Positions 33,333 through 41,426 of a stretch of 64,000 nucleotides of DNA are shown in pieces. The position numbers and the translations under genes were made by a program. The stretch comes from Amycolatopsis nigrescens CSC17Ta-90 (GTDB taxonomy: Bacteria > Actinomycetota > Actinomycetes > Mycobacteriales > Pseudonocardiaceae): positions 1,435,746 to 1,499,745 of the forward strand of contig NZ_ARVW01000001.1 of the NCBI RefSeq assembly GCF_000384315.1, read 5' to 3'. The notes under the pieces are model-generated. The model had not been told where the DNA came from. It ran no database searches and worked only from the letters and a program-made list of their open reading frames with translations. The first letter of the stretch is position 1. Each line of letters opens with the position of its first letter.

Positions 33333-34741
33333 CGGCTCACCTCCGCGTCGATTCCAGCGTCGATTCCGGCCGGCGTCCGCAGGTGCCAGTCGGTTCGTCG
33401 CTGGAAGGCGTCCCCGGCACGCAGGATCGACGCTTCGCCGAACGCGGGACCGGCGAGTTGCAGCGACAGCGGGAGCCCGTCCCCGGTGAAGCCCATCGGC
33501 ACCGCCAGCACCGGGCAGCCCACGCTGTTCCAGTAGGGCGTGTTGAGCAACGGGTAGAGCTGCCGATGATCCAAGGTCGCCAAAGCGGGCGCACCCACCG
33601 ACGCAGTGGGACAGGCGATCACGTCCACCTCGGTGAACAGCTTCGCGAGCGCGTCCTGCGCGACCCGGCGCACCCGTTGCGCCTGTACGTAGTCCGCGCC
33701 GGAGAACAGCGCCCCGGTGGCGACCAGCCCGCGGGTGGCGGGGAAGAAGTCCTGCCAGCGTCGCGAAAGCTCGTGCCGGTGATAGGCGAGCGCTTCACTG
33801 GTCGAAATAACGAACAACGCGGTGTCCATCTCGCGCCGGTACGGCAGCGAGACCTCCACCGGAGTAGCGCCGAGAGCGGTGAACTCCGCGACCGCGGCCT
33901 CGAAAGCACTGGCCAGCGCGGGGTCGGCGTCCGGCGGGAAGTGCCCTTCCCACACGACGCCGACCCGCAGGCCGGTGAGGTCACCGTCGAACCCAGGAGC
34001 GGTGAACCCGGCGTGCACGCTGTCCGGGTCGCTGGCGTGCCACCCGGCCAGCGCCTCCAGCACCGCGGCGCAGTCGCGGGCGCTGCGGGCCAGCGGGCCG
34101 ACCCGGTCCAGGCTGAACCCCATCGGCACACAGCCCGACTTCGGCACCAGGCCGAAGGTGGGCATCAGCCCGGTCACCCCGCAGAACGCGGCCGGCATCC
34201 GGATGCTGCCCCCGGTGTCCGAACCGAGGCCGGCCGCGAACATCCCGCTCGCCACCCCGGCCGCGGTACCGGAACTCGAACCGCCGGCCCAGTGTTCCGG
34301 CCGCCACGGGTTGCGCGGGACCGGGAACGGTTTCGTCTCGTCCGGCGTGCCGCAGCCGAACTCCATCAGGCTGGTCTTGCCGGTGATCACCGCGCCGGCG
34401 GCCTTCAGCCTGGTCACCACCGGGGCGTCCTTGGCCGCGCCCCACGAGCGTTCGAGGATCAGGCTCTGCGCCGTGGTCGGCCCTTCCGCCATCGCGGCCA
34501 TATCCTTGACGCCAAAGGGAATTCCCTGCAGCGGGCCGCGGTCCAGGCCGGCCGCCAGTTCCCGGTCCGCCCGTTCGGCCGCCTGCATGGCGAGCTCGTC
34601 GAACCGGGTGAGGTAAACGCCCAGCAGGCCGTCGAGCCGATCCGCGGTGGCGATCGCGGCCTCGGTGAGCCCGGTGCTGGTCACCTCCCCGTTCCGCAGC
34701 GCGCGAGCGGTTCCGGTCAGTGTCCGTGTTTCGTCGATCAT
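33329..34741 (-). CDS. amidase-signature family hydrolase
   Basis: A 470-residue enzyme with the Ser-cisSer-Lys triad: Lys in GVKDMAA (~84), Ser in WAGGSSSGTAAGVASG, and nucleophile Ser in GSDTGGSIRMPAAFCGVTG. It probably hydrolyses a small amide or allophanate-like substrate in the cytosol. It lacks GatB/C partners, so it is not the tRNA amidotransferase. Cotranscribed with the small AtzG-like gene; divergent from the MerR regulator, which may control it. Confidence 0.9.
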   Translation of the reverse strand: MIDETRTLTGTARALRNGEVTSTGLTEAAIATADRLDGLLGVYLTRFDELAMQAAERADRELAAGLDRGPLQGIPFGVKDMAAMAEGPTTAQSLILERSWGAAKDAPVVTRLKAAGAVITGKTSLMEFGCGTPDETKPFPVPRNPWRPEHWAGGSSSGTAAGVASGMFAAGLGSDTGGSIRMPAAFCGVTGLMPTFGLVPKSGCVPMGFSLDRVGPLARSARDCAAVLEALAGWHASDPDSVHAGFTAPGFDGDLTGLRVGVVWEGHFPPDADPALASAFEAAVAEFTALGATPVEVSLPYRREMDTALFVISTSEALAYHRHELSRRWQDFFPATRGLVATGALFSGADYVQAQRVRRVAQDALAKLFTEVDVIACPTASVGAPALATLDHRQLYPLLNTPYWNSVGCPVLAVPMGFTGDGLPLSLQLAGPAFGEASILRAGDAFQRRTDWHLRTPAGIDAGIDAEVSR

Positions 34742-34769
34742 GCCCCACCTCCAGTTACTTAGGTGAGCC

Positions 34770-34792
34770 TTGCCTACTCAACCTGGGTTGAG
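34770..34792 (+). promoter_or_regulatory. MerR-type operator/promoter candidate
   Basis: CTCAACC-TG-GGTTGAG (34777-34792) is a perfect 7-bp dyad with a 2-bp centre. It starts right after a TTGCCT -35-like hexamer (34770) and ends 13 nt before the MerR-type gene. A long spacer holding a dyad is typical of MerR-regulated promoters. Transcription from here would give an almost leaderless mRNA. Confidence 0.5.
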
Positions 34793-34805
34793 GTCCAATG
34801 TTGTG

Positions 34806-35228
34806 ATGGACGCCCCACTTTCGATAGGAGACACCGCGGCCCGCTTCCAGCTCGCCGTTTCGACCCTGCACTACTGGGAGCGCCGCGGCCTGATCGAACC
34901 CTGGCGGCGCGGTGGGCGGCGCTATTTCGACCAGGAGCAGCTGTACCGGATCGCCCTGATCCGGCTCTGGCGCGACACCGCCTCGATGAGCCTGGACGAC
35001 ATCGCCGCGGTGCTGGCGGGCCGGGACTGGCGCCGGACCGTGACGGCCAGGGTCGCCGCCATCGATACGCGCATCACCGAACTGGGCGCCGCGCGCGAAT
35101 ATCTGAGCTACCTGCTGAACTGCACCCGGGACAATCCGCTCACCGAATGCGAGCGACTGCGCTCGGAGGTGCGGGTGCCGGAAGCGGGCACGCGGACGGC
35201 GGTGTCCCGGCAGCGCACCCGCCGCTAA
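34806..35228 (+). CDS. MerR-family transcriptional regulator
   Basis: A 140-residue protein with an N-terminal MerR winged helix (LSIGDTAARFQLAVSTLHYWERRGLIEPWRRGGRRYFDQEQLYRIALIRLWRD). The dimerisation helix (AAIDTRITELGAAREYLSYLLN) is followed by one Cys. The ATG at 34806 is chosen; GTG one codon before is also possible. It lies 10 nt before the methyltransferase gene, likely one transcript. A dyad in its own promoter suggests autoregulation. Confidence 0.88.
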   Translation: MDAPLSIGDTAARFQLAVSTLHYWERRGLIEPWRRGGRRYFDQEQLYRIALIRLWRDTASMSLDDIAAVLAGRDWRRTVTARVAAIDTRITELGAAREYLSYLLNCTRDNPLTECERLRSEVRVPEAGTRTAVSRQRTRR

Positions 35229-35238
35229 CGTCGGCGCG

Positions 35239-36057
35239 ATGACCACCGCGGAACAGGCGAAGGCGAAGTACGACCAGCTCGCCGACCGGTACGAGGAAAT
35301 CTTCTTCTACGTCGCCGACCTCGGCGAGCGGCTGGTCGATTTCGCCCGTCCGCCAAGGGAAGCGCGGACGCTGGATGTCGGCGCGGGACGCGGGGCGGTG
35401 GCCCGTGCGGCGCTCGCCGCCGGCTGCGCGGTCACCGCGATCGACGCGTCGCCGCGGATGGTCGAAAGGCTGGTCGCCGACCATCCCGAAATCACCGGGC
35501 GCACCATGGACGCGGCGCGGCTGGAGTTCCCGGACAGTTCCTTCGACCTGGTGACCGCCGGGTTCGTGGTGCAGATCCTGGCCGATCCGGCCGGGGCGCT
35601 GGCCGAGGCGCACCGGGTGCTGGCGCCGGGCGGCACGATCGCGTTGTCCCTGGAAACACAGGGAATGGGCCGGATGACCTGGCTTCAGGACCTGAGCACG
35701 GAGTTCTTCGCCGCCGCCCAGAGCGCCGAGCCCACCGAACCCAGTGACCCCACAGAAGACACAGAAGACACGGCGACGGGCCCGATGACCCATCAGCACC
35801 TCGACGCCCTGCTCGAAGCCGCCGGTTTCACCGGCCTGGCGCAGCGGTCGGTGGCGATGCCGCTGACGATTCCCGATCCGCCCGCGCTGTGGGACTGGTT
35901 GATCCCGCGCGGCCTTGCCGAAGCGGTGGCGGTTCTGCCGCCCGAGCGGGCCGAGCTGTTCCACCAGCGCTTCCTGGCGGAAGCCGGCCGGATGCACGAA
36001 GAGGGCGGCATCATCCTCGACTTCGCCGCGACCCTGCACCGGGCGGAACGTCGCTAA
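35239..36057 (+). CDS. class I SAM-dependent methyltransferase
   Basis: A 272-residue Rossmann-fold methyltransferase. Motif I is LDVGAGRGAVARAAL (~45-60), followed by the acidic AIDASPRMV, motif IV DSSFDLVTAGFVVQIL and post-motif AHRVLAPGGTIALSLE. A short acidic repeat (EPTEPSDPTEDTEDT) lies around residue 165. It probably methylates a small molecule. Shares an operon with the MerR gene. Confidence 0.88.
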   Translation: MTTAEQAKAKYDQLADRYEEIFFYVADLGERLVDFARPPREARTLDVGAGRGAVARAALAAGCAVTAIDASPRMVERLVADHPEITGRTMDAARLEFPDSSFDLVTAGFVVQILADPAGALAEAHRVLAPGGTIALSLETQGMGRMTWLQDLSTEFFAAAQSAEPTEPSDPTEDTEDTATGPMTHQHLDALLEAAGFTGLAQRSVAMPLTIPDPPALWDWLIPRGLAEAVAVLPPERAELFHQRFLAEAGRMHEEGGIILDFAATLHRAERR

Positions 36058-36126
36058 CAAGATTCAGGCAAGAGTGCTACGCCACAAACGTAGCTTCGAT
36101 ACCATTCGAGTGTTAACGTTGTTCCC

Positions 36127-36831
36127 GTGAGTACGAGAACACGGATCCTGGAGGCGGCGGCCGCGCTGCTCGCCGACTCCCCGATCGCGGATGTGTCCAC
36201 CCGCGCGGTCTGCGAGGCCGCCGGGGTCGGCGCACCCGCCCTGTACCGGCAGTTCGGCGACAAGGAGGGCCTGCTCTCCGCGGTCGTCGACTACGGCTTC
36301 GAGCAGTACCTGTCCGTCAAGCGGGCGGCGAAACCGTCCGCGGACCCGGTGCGCGATCTGCGGGCCGGGTGGGACAGCCATATCGCCTTCGCGGTCGACC
36401 ACCCCAGCTACTACCGGCTGATGTACTCCCCCGCCGTCCGGACCCCGCCCGAAACCGCCGCCGAGGCGCACCGGCTGCTGGTCGCGACGCTGGAACGCTG
36501 TGCCGCGGCCGGCCGGCTCCGCGTCTCCCCGGAGACCGCGGCGCAGATGATCATGGCGGCCAACGTCGGCATGGCGCTGATGCTGGTCAGCCGCACGGAC
36601 ACCTACGATCCGGAGGTCTCCAGCCGGCTCCGCGACGCCGTGCACGCGCAGGTGCTGACGCCCGCGAGCAAGGGGGAAAAACCGGCTGTCGGGAAAACCG
36701 ACAGGCGCAGCCTGGCCGCGGCACTTTGCACGATGCTGCGCGAGCCTGCACCGGAAACCTTCAGCGCCGCGGAGGTCACCCTGTTCCGCGAATGGCTGAC
36801 CCGGCTCTCGGACGCCCCCGCGCACGACTGA
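36127..36831 (+). CDS. TetR-family transcriptional regulator
   Basis: A 234-residue protein. The N-terminal HTH is RILEAAAALLADSPIADVSTRAVCEAAGVGAPALYRQFGDKEGLL; the C-terminal ligand domain is helical. GTG start at 36127. The downstream SDR gene (70-nt gap, same strand) is its probable target. The AT-richer stretch 36080-36120 ahead of the gene contains imperfect CAAACGT / AACGTTG arms that could be its operator. Confidence 0.9.
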   Translation: MSTRTRILEAAAALLADSPIADVSTRAVCEAAGVGAPALYRQFGDKEGLLSAVVDYGFEQYLSVKRAAKPSADPVRDLRAGWDSHIAFAVDHPSYYRLMYSPAVRTPPETAAEAHRLLVATLERCAAAGRLRVSPETAAQMIMAANVGMALMLVSRTDTYDPEVSSRLRDAVHAQVLTPASKGEKPAVGKTDRRSLAAALCTMLREPAPETFSAAEVTLFREWLTRLSDAPAHD

Positions 36832-36901
36832 AACCACCACCGAACCACGGTCGCCGCGGTCTGCGACGACCGGCGACCCAGCACACCCCGAGGAGCCCAT
36901 C

Positions 36902-37636
36902 ATGAGCACCAACACCCGAGTCGCGATCGTCACCGGCGGATCGCGCGGCATCGGCCGCCGGACCGCCGAGCGCCTCGCCGCCGACGGTTTCGCCGTCGTC
37001 GTGAACTACGCGGGCAACGAGGCCGCGGCCGCCGAAGCCGTGGAAGCCATCACCGGCGAGGGCGGCCAGGCCGTCGCAGTGCGCGCCGATGTGGCCGAAG
37101 CAGCCGAAGTCGAGGCGCTGTTCGACACCGCCGAGCGGACCTTCGGCGGGGTCGACGTGGTCGTGCACTGCGCCGGGGTGCTGTACCTGTCCCCGATCGC
37201 CGAAGTGGACCTCGACGCCCTGGACCGCATGCACCGCACCAACATCCGCGGCACCTTCGTGGTGGACCAGCAGGCCGCCCGCCGGGTCCGCGGCGGCGGG
37301 GCGATCATCAACTTCTCCACCTCGGCCGGAAAACTGGCCATACCCGGCTACGCCCCCTACGCCGCGACCAAGGCCGCGGTGGAGGCGATGGGCCTGATCC
37401 TGGCCCGCGAGCTGCGCGGCCGCGACATTACGGTGAACACCGTTGCCCCCGGCCCGACCGCCACCGCGCTCTTCCTCGACGGGAAGGACGAGGCGACCGT
37501 CGCCAGGATGGCTGGCCAGTCTCCGCTGGAGCGCCTCGGCGAGCCCGGCGACATCGCCGAGGTCGTCGCCTTCCTCGCCGGACCGGGACGCTGGATCAAC
37601 GGCCAGGTCATCAGGGCCAACGGCGGAATCGTCTAG
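36902..37636 (+). CDS. short-chain dehydrogenase/reductase
   Basis: A 244-residue classical SDR. The cofactor loop TGGSRGIGRRTA is near the N-terminus, NxAG appears as HCAGV, catalytic Ser is in NFSTSAG and Tyr-Lys in YAPYAATKAAVEAM. The C-terminal INGQVIRANGG is typical. The basic residue in the loop suggests NADP(H). Downstream of the TetR gene. Substrate unknown. Its stop overlaps the convergent hydrolase stop by two bases. Confidence 0.9.
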   Translation: MSTNTRVAIVTGGSRGIGRRTAERLAADGFAVVVNYAGNEAAAAEAVEAITGEGGQAVAVRADVAEAAEVEALFDTAERTFGGVDVVVHCAGVLYLSPIAEVDLDALDRMHRTNIRGTFVVDQQAARRVRGGGAIINFSTSAGKLAIPGYAPYAATKAAVEAMGLILARELRGRDITVNTVAPGPTATALFLDGKDEATVARMAGQSPLERLGEPGDIAEVVAFLAGPGRWINGQVIRANGGIV

Positions 37637-38853
37637 CGCCCGTCCTGAACGACACCGTCCTGAACGACACCGAAGAAAACGACACCGAAGAACGAGGCCA
37701 TCCGGTCGCGCACCGCGGGCACCGACACCGCGGGGTCGATCGGGCCGATCAGCGCGTCCCGGTCGGCCGCGCTCATCAACCCGGCCGCCGCCAGCTGCGG
37801 GGCCATGCTCGAAAAGTCGGTGAAGACGTGGTGCGCGGCCTTGTCCAGTTGCACCCGGTGCAACCAGCCTCGCCGGTTGTGCACCGCCGCCGACCAGGAG
37901 CGCTCGATGTCCTCGTCCCGGCCGAACTCCGAGCCGAACAGCAGCAGCGGCCGGTCCGTGCCGTGCTCGGCGACCCCGAACAGTTCGGCCGGCTCTCCCG
38001 GCCTTGCCGGCGGGTAGTTCAGGTTGCCGTCCAGGTCGGCGGCCGCGTCGATCCGGCGATCCCGGTACAACGACTCGGCCGCGATCGACCCGCCGGCGGA
38101 ATGCCCGTACGCCCCGACGCGATCCAGATCCAGCGCTTCGGCGAGTCCGGGCGGCAACGCCCGCTGTTCTGCGTCCGGGTTCCGCCCGGACGCCAGCACG
38201 GCCAGCTCATCGAGCACGAACGCGGTGTCGGCCAGCCTGGTCGCCCCCGCGGTGCGGATGGTCTGCGGCGCCTGCGCCGGATCCGTCGGCAGCTCGATCG
38301 TCCGCACCCGCCCGCCGGGGAACTCGACCTCGCTCGCCTCCCCAGGGTGGTCCACGGTCACCACCACGTGGCCGCGGGAGGCCAGGTCCTCCGCGAGCTG
38401 GGTGCCGATGGTGCGGGGGTCACCGAGCCCCGGCGAGTAGAGCAGCACCGGACGGCGTCCTGGTGCCGCCGGAGCGTCGGTGTAGGAGTGCGTTTCCGTC
38501 GCGGCCCAGTCCACCTTGCCCTGGGGCAGCTGCGCATGCAGCCCGGTGTCGATCCGCTCGAAGGCGGCCGCCGCACCAGGGGTGAACTGCGGCGCCACCC
38601 GGTGACCCGCCGTGCGGCCAGCCGGATAGCGCACGGTGACCATCAGTTCCCTTGTGGCGGCACCGTTCCACGGGTCCGTCCTGGACCCGTCCACCAGATG
38701 CAGCGCGGTGGTGCCGACCGGGTACGGGCCGGTCGGCGCGGGCAGGCGGAGGGTGAACCCCGCGTCGTCCCCGGCCGCCGCGGGTACCACCCCGGCCAGC
38801 AGCACGGCGGTCAGCAGCCCGGCCAGTACCGGGCCACGCTTGCGAAACCCCAT
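37633..38853 (-). CDS. secreted alpha/beta hydrolase (platelet-activating-factor acetylhydrolase-like)
   Basis: A 406-residue enzyme with a signal peptide (MGFRKRGPVLAGLLTAVLLAGVVPAAAG). Core: FTLRLPAPTGPYPVGTTALHLVD, VLLYSPGLGDPRTIGTQLAEDL, and the nucleophile elbow GAYGHSAGGSIAAE with catalytic Ser. Asp is near ADLDGNLN and His near AAHHVFTDFS. This layout matches PAF-acetylhydrolase-like esterases. The ATG at 38853 follows GGGGGATCGCG; the longer frame upstream is rejected. The C-terminus FFGVVFFGVVQDGVVQDGR is encoded by a 15-bp tandem repeat. Confidence 0.88.
   Translation of the reverse strand: MGFRKRGPVLAGLLTAVLLAGVVPAAAGDDAGFTLRLPAPTGPYPVGTTALHLVDGSRTDPWNGAATRELMVTVRYPAGRTAGHRVAPQFTPGAAAAFERIDTGLHAQLPQGKVDWAATETHSYTDAPAAPGRRPVLLYSPGLGDPRTIGTQLAEDLASRGHVVVTVDHPGEASEVEFPGGRVRTIELPTDPAQAPQTIRTAGATRLADTAFVLDELAVLASGRNPDAEQRALPPGLAEALDLDRVGAYGHSAGGSIAAESLYRDRRIDAAADLDGNLNYPPARPGEPAELFGVAEHGTDRPLLLFGSEFGRDEDIERSWSAAVHNRRGWLHRVQLDKAAHHVFTDFSSMAPQLAAAGLMSAADRDALIGPIDPAVSVPAVRDRMASFFGVVFFGVVQDGVVQDGR
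37641..37685. repeat. three 15-bp tandem repeats at the hydrolase 3' end
   Basis: CGTCCTGAACGACAC occurs twice back to back (37641 and 37656), followed by a variant CGAAGAAAACGACAC (37671) and a partial fourth. It codes for the final residues of the hydrolase, so unit number changes would keep the frame. Confidence 0.85.
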
Positions 38854-38970
38854 CGCGATCCCCCTGTTCAGTCCTATCTGGACACGATGGGCACAGGATC
38901 GCACTCCCCCGGCGCACGGGGCCACCCGGTAAACCCTCATGGCGGGTAGGGAAAACCCCATACCGGGCAC

Positions 38971-39007
38971 GAAAAATGGCGGGCCCGGCACCGCCGTGGT
39001 GCCGGGC
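38971..39007 (-). terminator. rho-independent terminator of the LPMO gene
   Basis: On the minus strand a 10-bp stem (GCCCGGCACC with GGTGCCGGGC, loop of five) is followed within a few bases by a run of five T. It begins 14 nt after the LPMO stop codon. Confidence 0.8.
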
Positions 39008-39020
39008 CTACCGGTGACAG

Positions 39021-39539
39021 CTAGCCGATCTGCAGGTCGACGCAGGAGTAGAAGGCGTTTCCGGTGTCGGCGATGTTCCAGACGGCCAGCAGCTTCTGCC
39101 TGCCGGACGCGTTGCCGAGGTTCACCGAGTGCGAGACGGAGGAGCCAGGGATGGTGCCGCCGTCGTTGAACGAGGCGACCTTGTTGCCGGCGAGGTAGTA
39201 CTCCCAGGTGCTGGTGCGGTGCCGGACCGTGAGCGTCCAGTTGAACTGCACCTGGCGGCCGACCGAGCTGGCCTTCCAGCCCTTGCTGTCGTCGTTCAGC
39301 TCGGCGAACCTGCCCACCCCGCCGTGGCAGCTGCGCAGACCCTTCGGACCTTCGACGCTCTGCGGCTCGTACTTGATGTCGCCGCAGGAGACGGTTCCCC
39401 GCGCACACTGCGCCTGCCTGCTCGCCGGGGAGGAGATGTAGCCGTGCGCGCTGGCCGTGGCGGAGGGCATGACCACCATGATCAGTGGAGCGATCCCCAC
39501 CCCGGCCAATGCGGTGGCCAGCTTTCTTTTCACGTTCAC
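39021..39539 (-). CDS. AA10 lytic polysaccharide monooxygenase (chitin-binding type)
   Basis: A ~172-residue secreted single-domain AA10 protein. The signal peptide ends ASA, leaving mature N-terminal HGYISSPASRQAQCA; His1 plus the His in TVRHRTSTWEYYL should form the copper histidine brace. Pairs of Cys (CARGTVSCGD, LRSCHGG, FYSCVDL) give disulfides. GGAAGGAG lies 5 nt before the GTG at 39539, which decides the start over the upstream ATG at 39554. It oxidatively cleaves chitin or cellulose. A DasR-type palindrome lies ~315 nt upstream, arguing for chitin. Confidence 0.92.
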   Translation of the reverse strand: MNVKRKLATALAGVGIAPLIMVVMPSATASAHGYISSPASRQAQCARGTVSCGDIKYEPQSVEGPKGLRSCHGGVGRFAELNDDSKGWKASSVGRQVQFNWTLTVRHRTSTWEYYLAGNKVASFNDGGTIPGSSVSHSVNLGNASGRQKLLAVWNIADTGNAFYSCVDLQIG

Positions 39540-39851
39540 GTCGGCTCCTTCCATCAGAACTTCCGTCCTGAGATGGGTGAACCCCGGGGCGCACCGGGCG
39601 CCGATCCCGGGACACGAGGGCCCCACTGCAGGGTGAACGGGATGGTGGAGGGCCGCGAGTCCTCCACCGTGGGGCCCACATCGGCACCGCACTCCCCGAA
39701 CGCCTGGCACCGGCCAGGCCGGGTCGGAAGGTCTGGCGGGGACTTGGTTTCCCCGTGGTCTCATCGGGCGAACGAGCAGGGCGGAACGGGTCCCCCGGGG
39801 ACGAAGACCGTCATCATCCGGCCTGGTCGGACTCGGGTTCACCTTGACCAA

Positions 39852-39867
39852 TGTGGTCTAGACCATA
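39852..39867. promoter_or_regulatory. DasR-type dre site (TGGTCTAGACCA core)
   Basis: TGTGGTCTAGACCATA has the perfect 12-bp palindrome TGGTCTAGACCA (39854-39865) at the heart of the DasR-responsive element known from Streptomyces chitin and amino-sugar genes. It lies in the 540-nt divergent region between the LPMO and the thioesterase gene, and could act on either. Confidence 0.72.
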
Positions 39868-39879
39868 AGGCACGAGCAT

Positions 39880-39918
39880 GCTTTTGGTCAAGAGATAACC
39901 AACTGTATGGCCAAAAGC
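39880..39918. promoter_or_regulatory. GCTTTTGGTCA / TGGCCAAAAGC dyad
   Basis: 11-bp arms (10 of 11 pairs) at 39880-39890 and 39908-39918 in an AT-rich pocket next to the dre site. A direct repeat TAACCAAC lies within it and just after it (ending at ~39900 and ~39926). This looks like a second operator or overlapping promoter. Confidence 0.4.
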
Positions 39919-40079
39919 TAACCAACATCGCGCGGTTGTGGGTAAACGCTTTCCGTTTTGCCGGGCAACGACATCCGGCCATCGGCACCCTTGTGTCCAC
40001 AAAGGACTTATTCGCGGATGGTGGCGGACCTGCGCCGGAACGGCTTGAATGGGCGACGGTTCGACGTGAGGGGAGATCA

Positions 40080-40832
40080 ATGACGGTTTCGGCACAGCAG
40101 CGGGCCGGCTGGCTGCGGAACTACCATCCGGCACCGGACAGCGCCCGATTGGTGGTGTTCCCACACGCCGGCGGGTCGGCGAGCTACTACTTCCCGCTCT
40201 CCGCCGCGCTCGGCCCCGCGGTCGACGTGCACGCGCTGCAGTACCCGGGACGGCAGGACCGCCAGGCCGAGCCGCCGATCGGCGACCTGCGCGAGCTGGC
40301 GGACCTGGTCACCGAGGTGGTCCGGCCGCTGACCGGCGGGCCGCTGGCCTTCTTCGGGCACAGCATGGGCGCGACGCTGGCCTTCGAGGTAGCGAGCAGG
40401 CTGGAGCGGCGGCACGGCACCGTGCTGTCCCAGCTGTTCGTGTCCGGGCGCCGGGCGCCCTCGCGGGCCAGGGCCGAGAACCTGCACACCCAGGACGACC
40501 GGGCGCTGGTCGCCGAGCTCAGCCGGCTCAGCGGCACCGACGCCGACCTGCTCGAAAACGAGGAGCTGCTCAGCCTGATCCTGCCGCCGATGCGCGCCGA
40601 CTACCGGGCCATCGAGACCTACCGCTGGGACCCCGCCACGCCGATGCTGAACTGCGCCGTCTCGGCCCTGATCGGCGACACGGACCCGAGGGTGGACCAG
40701 GACGACGCCGACGCCTGGCGCACGCACACCACCGGCGCGTTCGACCTGGAGACCTATCCAGGCGGCCATTTCTACCTGGCTGACCAGCAGGCCGAGGTCG
40801 TCCGCAAGATCACCGGCACGCTGCGCCGGTGA
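40080..40832 (+). CDS. type II thioesterase
   Basis: A 250-residue alpha/beta hydrolase of the RifR/GrsT class. LVVFPHAGGSASYYFPLSAAL at ~24-45, ALQYPGRQDRQAEPP, nucleophile Ser in FFGHSMGATLAFEVA, and the final His in YPGGHFYLAD. These enzymes clear misprimed carrier proteins in NRPS/PKS assembly lines. No assembly line is adjacent; the only carrier protein in the window is at 271-615. GAGGGGAGATCA precedes the ATG. Confidence 0.92.
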   Translation: MTVSAQQRAGWLRNYHPAPDSARLVVFPHAGGSASYYFPLSAALGPAVDVHALQYPGRQDRQAEPPIGDLRELADLVTEVVRPLTGGPLAFFGHSMGATLAFEVASRLERRHGTVLSQLFVSGRRAPSRARAENLHTQDDRALVAELSRLSGTDADLLENEELLSLILPPMRADYRAIETYRWDPATPMLNCAVSALIGDTDPRVDQDDADAWRTHTTGAFDLETYPGGHFYLADQQAEVVRKITGTLRR

Positions 40833-40835
40833 TAG

Positions 40836-41423
40836 TCAGGGCGTCCTGCCCAGAAAAGCGACCAGCCGGTCCGCCGGCCCCGCCAGCGGCGGCGGCTCGA
40901 CCGGCCCGGCGAACCTGACCGGCCGGTCCGCCTCGCTGACCAGCAGCCCGGACAGCTCCAGCAGTTCCTCGGCCAGTGCCGCCGGAATCGGCCGGTCCCG
41001 TCCGCAGGCTCGCGCGACATCCCAGCCGTGCACCGCGACCTCGACCGCGCCGGCGCTGGTCAAGATGCCCGCGGTCAGCGGTGAGCCCGCCACCGAGACC
41101 GCGTCCGGCCGTTCGGCGCCGGTCCACGCGCCGAGCAGCCGGCCGGCCCGGTTCCGCAACCCGGCGACCGGGTCACCGCCCGGCCCGGCCTCCGGTTCCG
41201 GGGCACTGAGCCCGACCCTGCCCCGCGTACTCGCCTCCAGCAGCGCGATCAGCGAGTCGTCCAGGTGCGCCAGCAACGCGCGCAGGTCCCAGTCCCGGCA
41301 AGGCGTGCGATGTGCCAGCACCTCCGGAGTGACGTCGCGCAGACTGCCGAGGGCGTAGCCGATGGCACGTTCCAACAGCGCCACGCCGCCGAGCAGGGGC
41401 GACGCGACGCGTTCGCCGTCCAC
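40836..41423 (-). CDS. mycothiol-dependent maleylpyruvate isomerase-like (DinB-fold) protein
   Basis: A 195-residue protein with the TIGR03083-type pattern: LERAIGYALGSLRDVTPEVLAHRTPCRDWDLRALLAHLDDS and AVEVAVHGWDVARACG, where conserved His residues bind a metal. The GTG start is four bases after the stop of the sigma gene, so it is probably the second gene of that operon. In actinomycetes such proteins are suspected mycothiol S-transferases. Confidence 0.83.
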   Translation of the reverse strand: MDGERVASPLLGGVALLERAIGYALGSLRDVTPEVLAHRTPCRDWDLRALLAHLDDSLIALLEASTRGRVGLSAPEPEAGPGGDPVAGLRNRAGRLLGAWTGAERPDAVSVAGSPLTAGILTSAGAVEVAVHGWDVARACGRDRPIPAALAEELLELSGLLVSEADRPVRFAGPVEPPPLAGPADRLVAFLGRTP

Positions 41424-41426
41424 GGT

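Noticed and set aside
37633..39687. 684-codon minus-strand frame as one protein
   Set aside because: Only the part from 38853 down is a hydrolase. The upstream half is the wrong frame of the LPMO gene, which has its own start and terminator.
39129..40832. 567-codon form of the thioesterase
   Set aside because: Homology and a good ribosome site place the start at 40080; the upstream frame runs opposite the LPMO gene.
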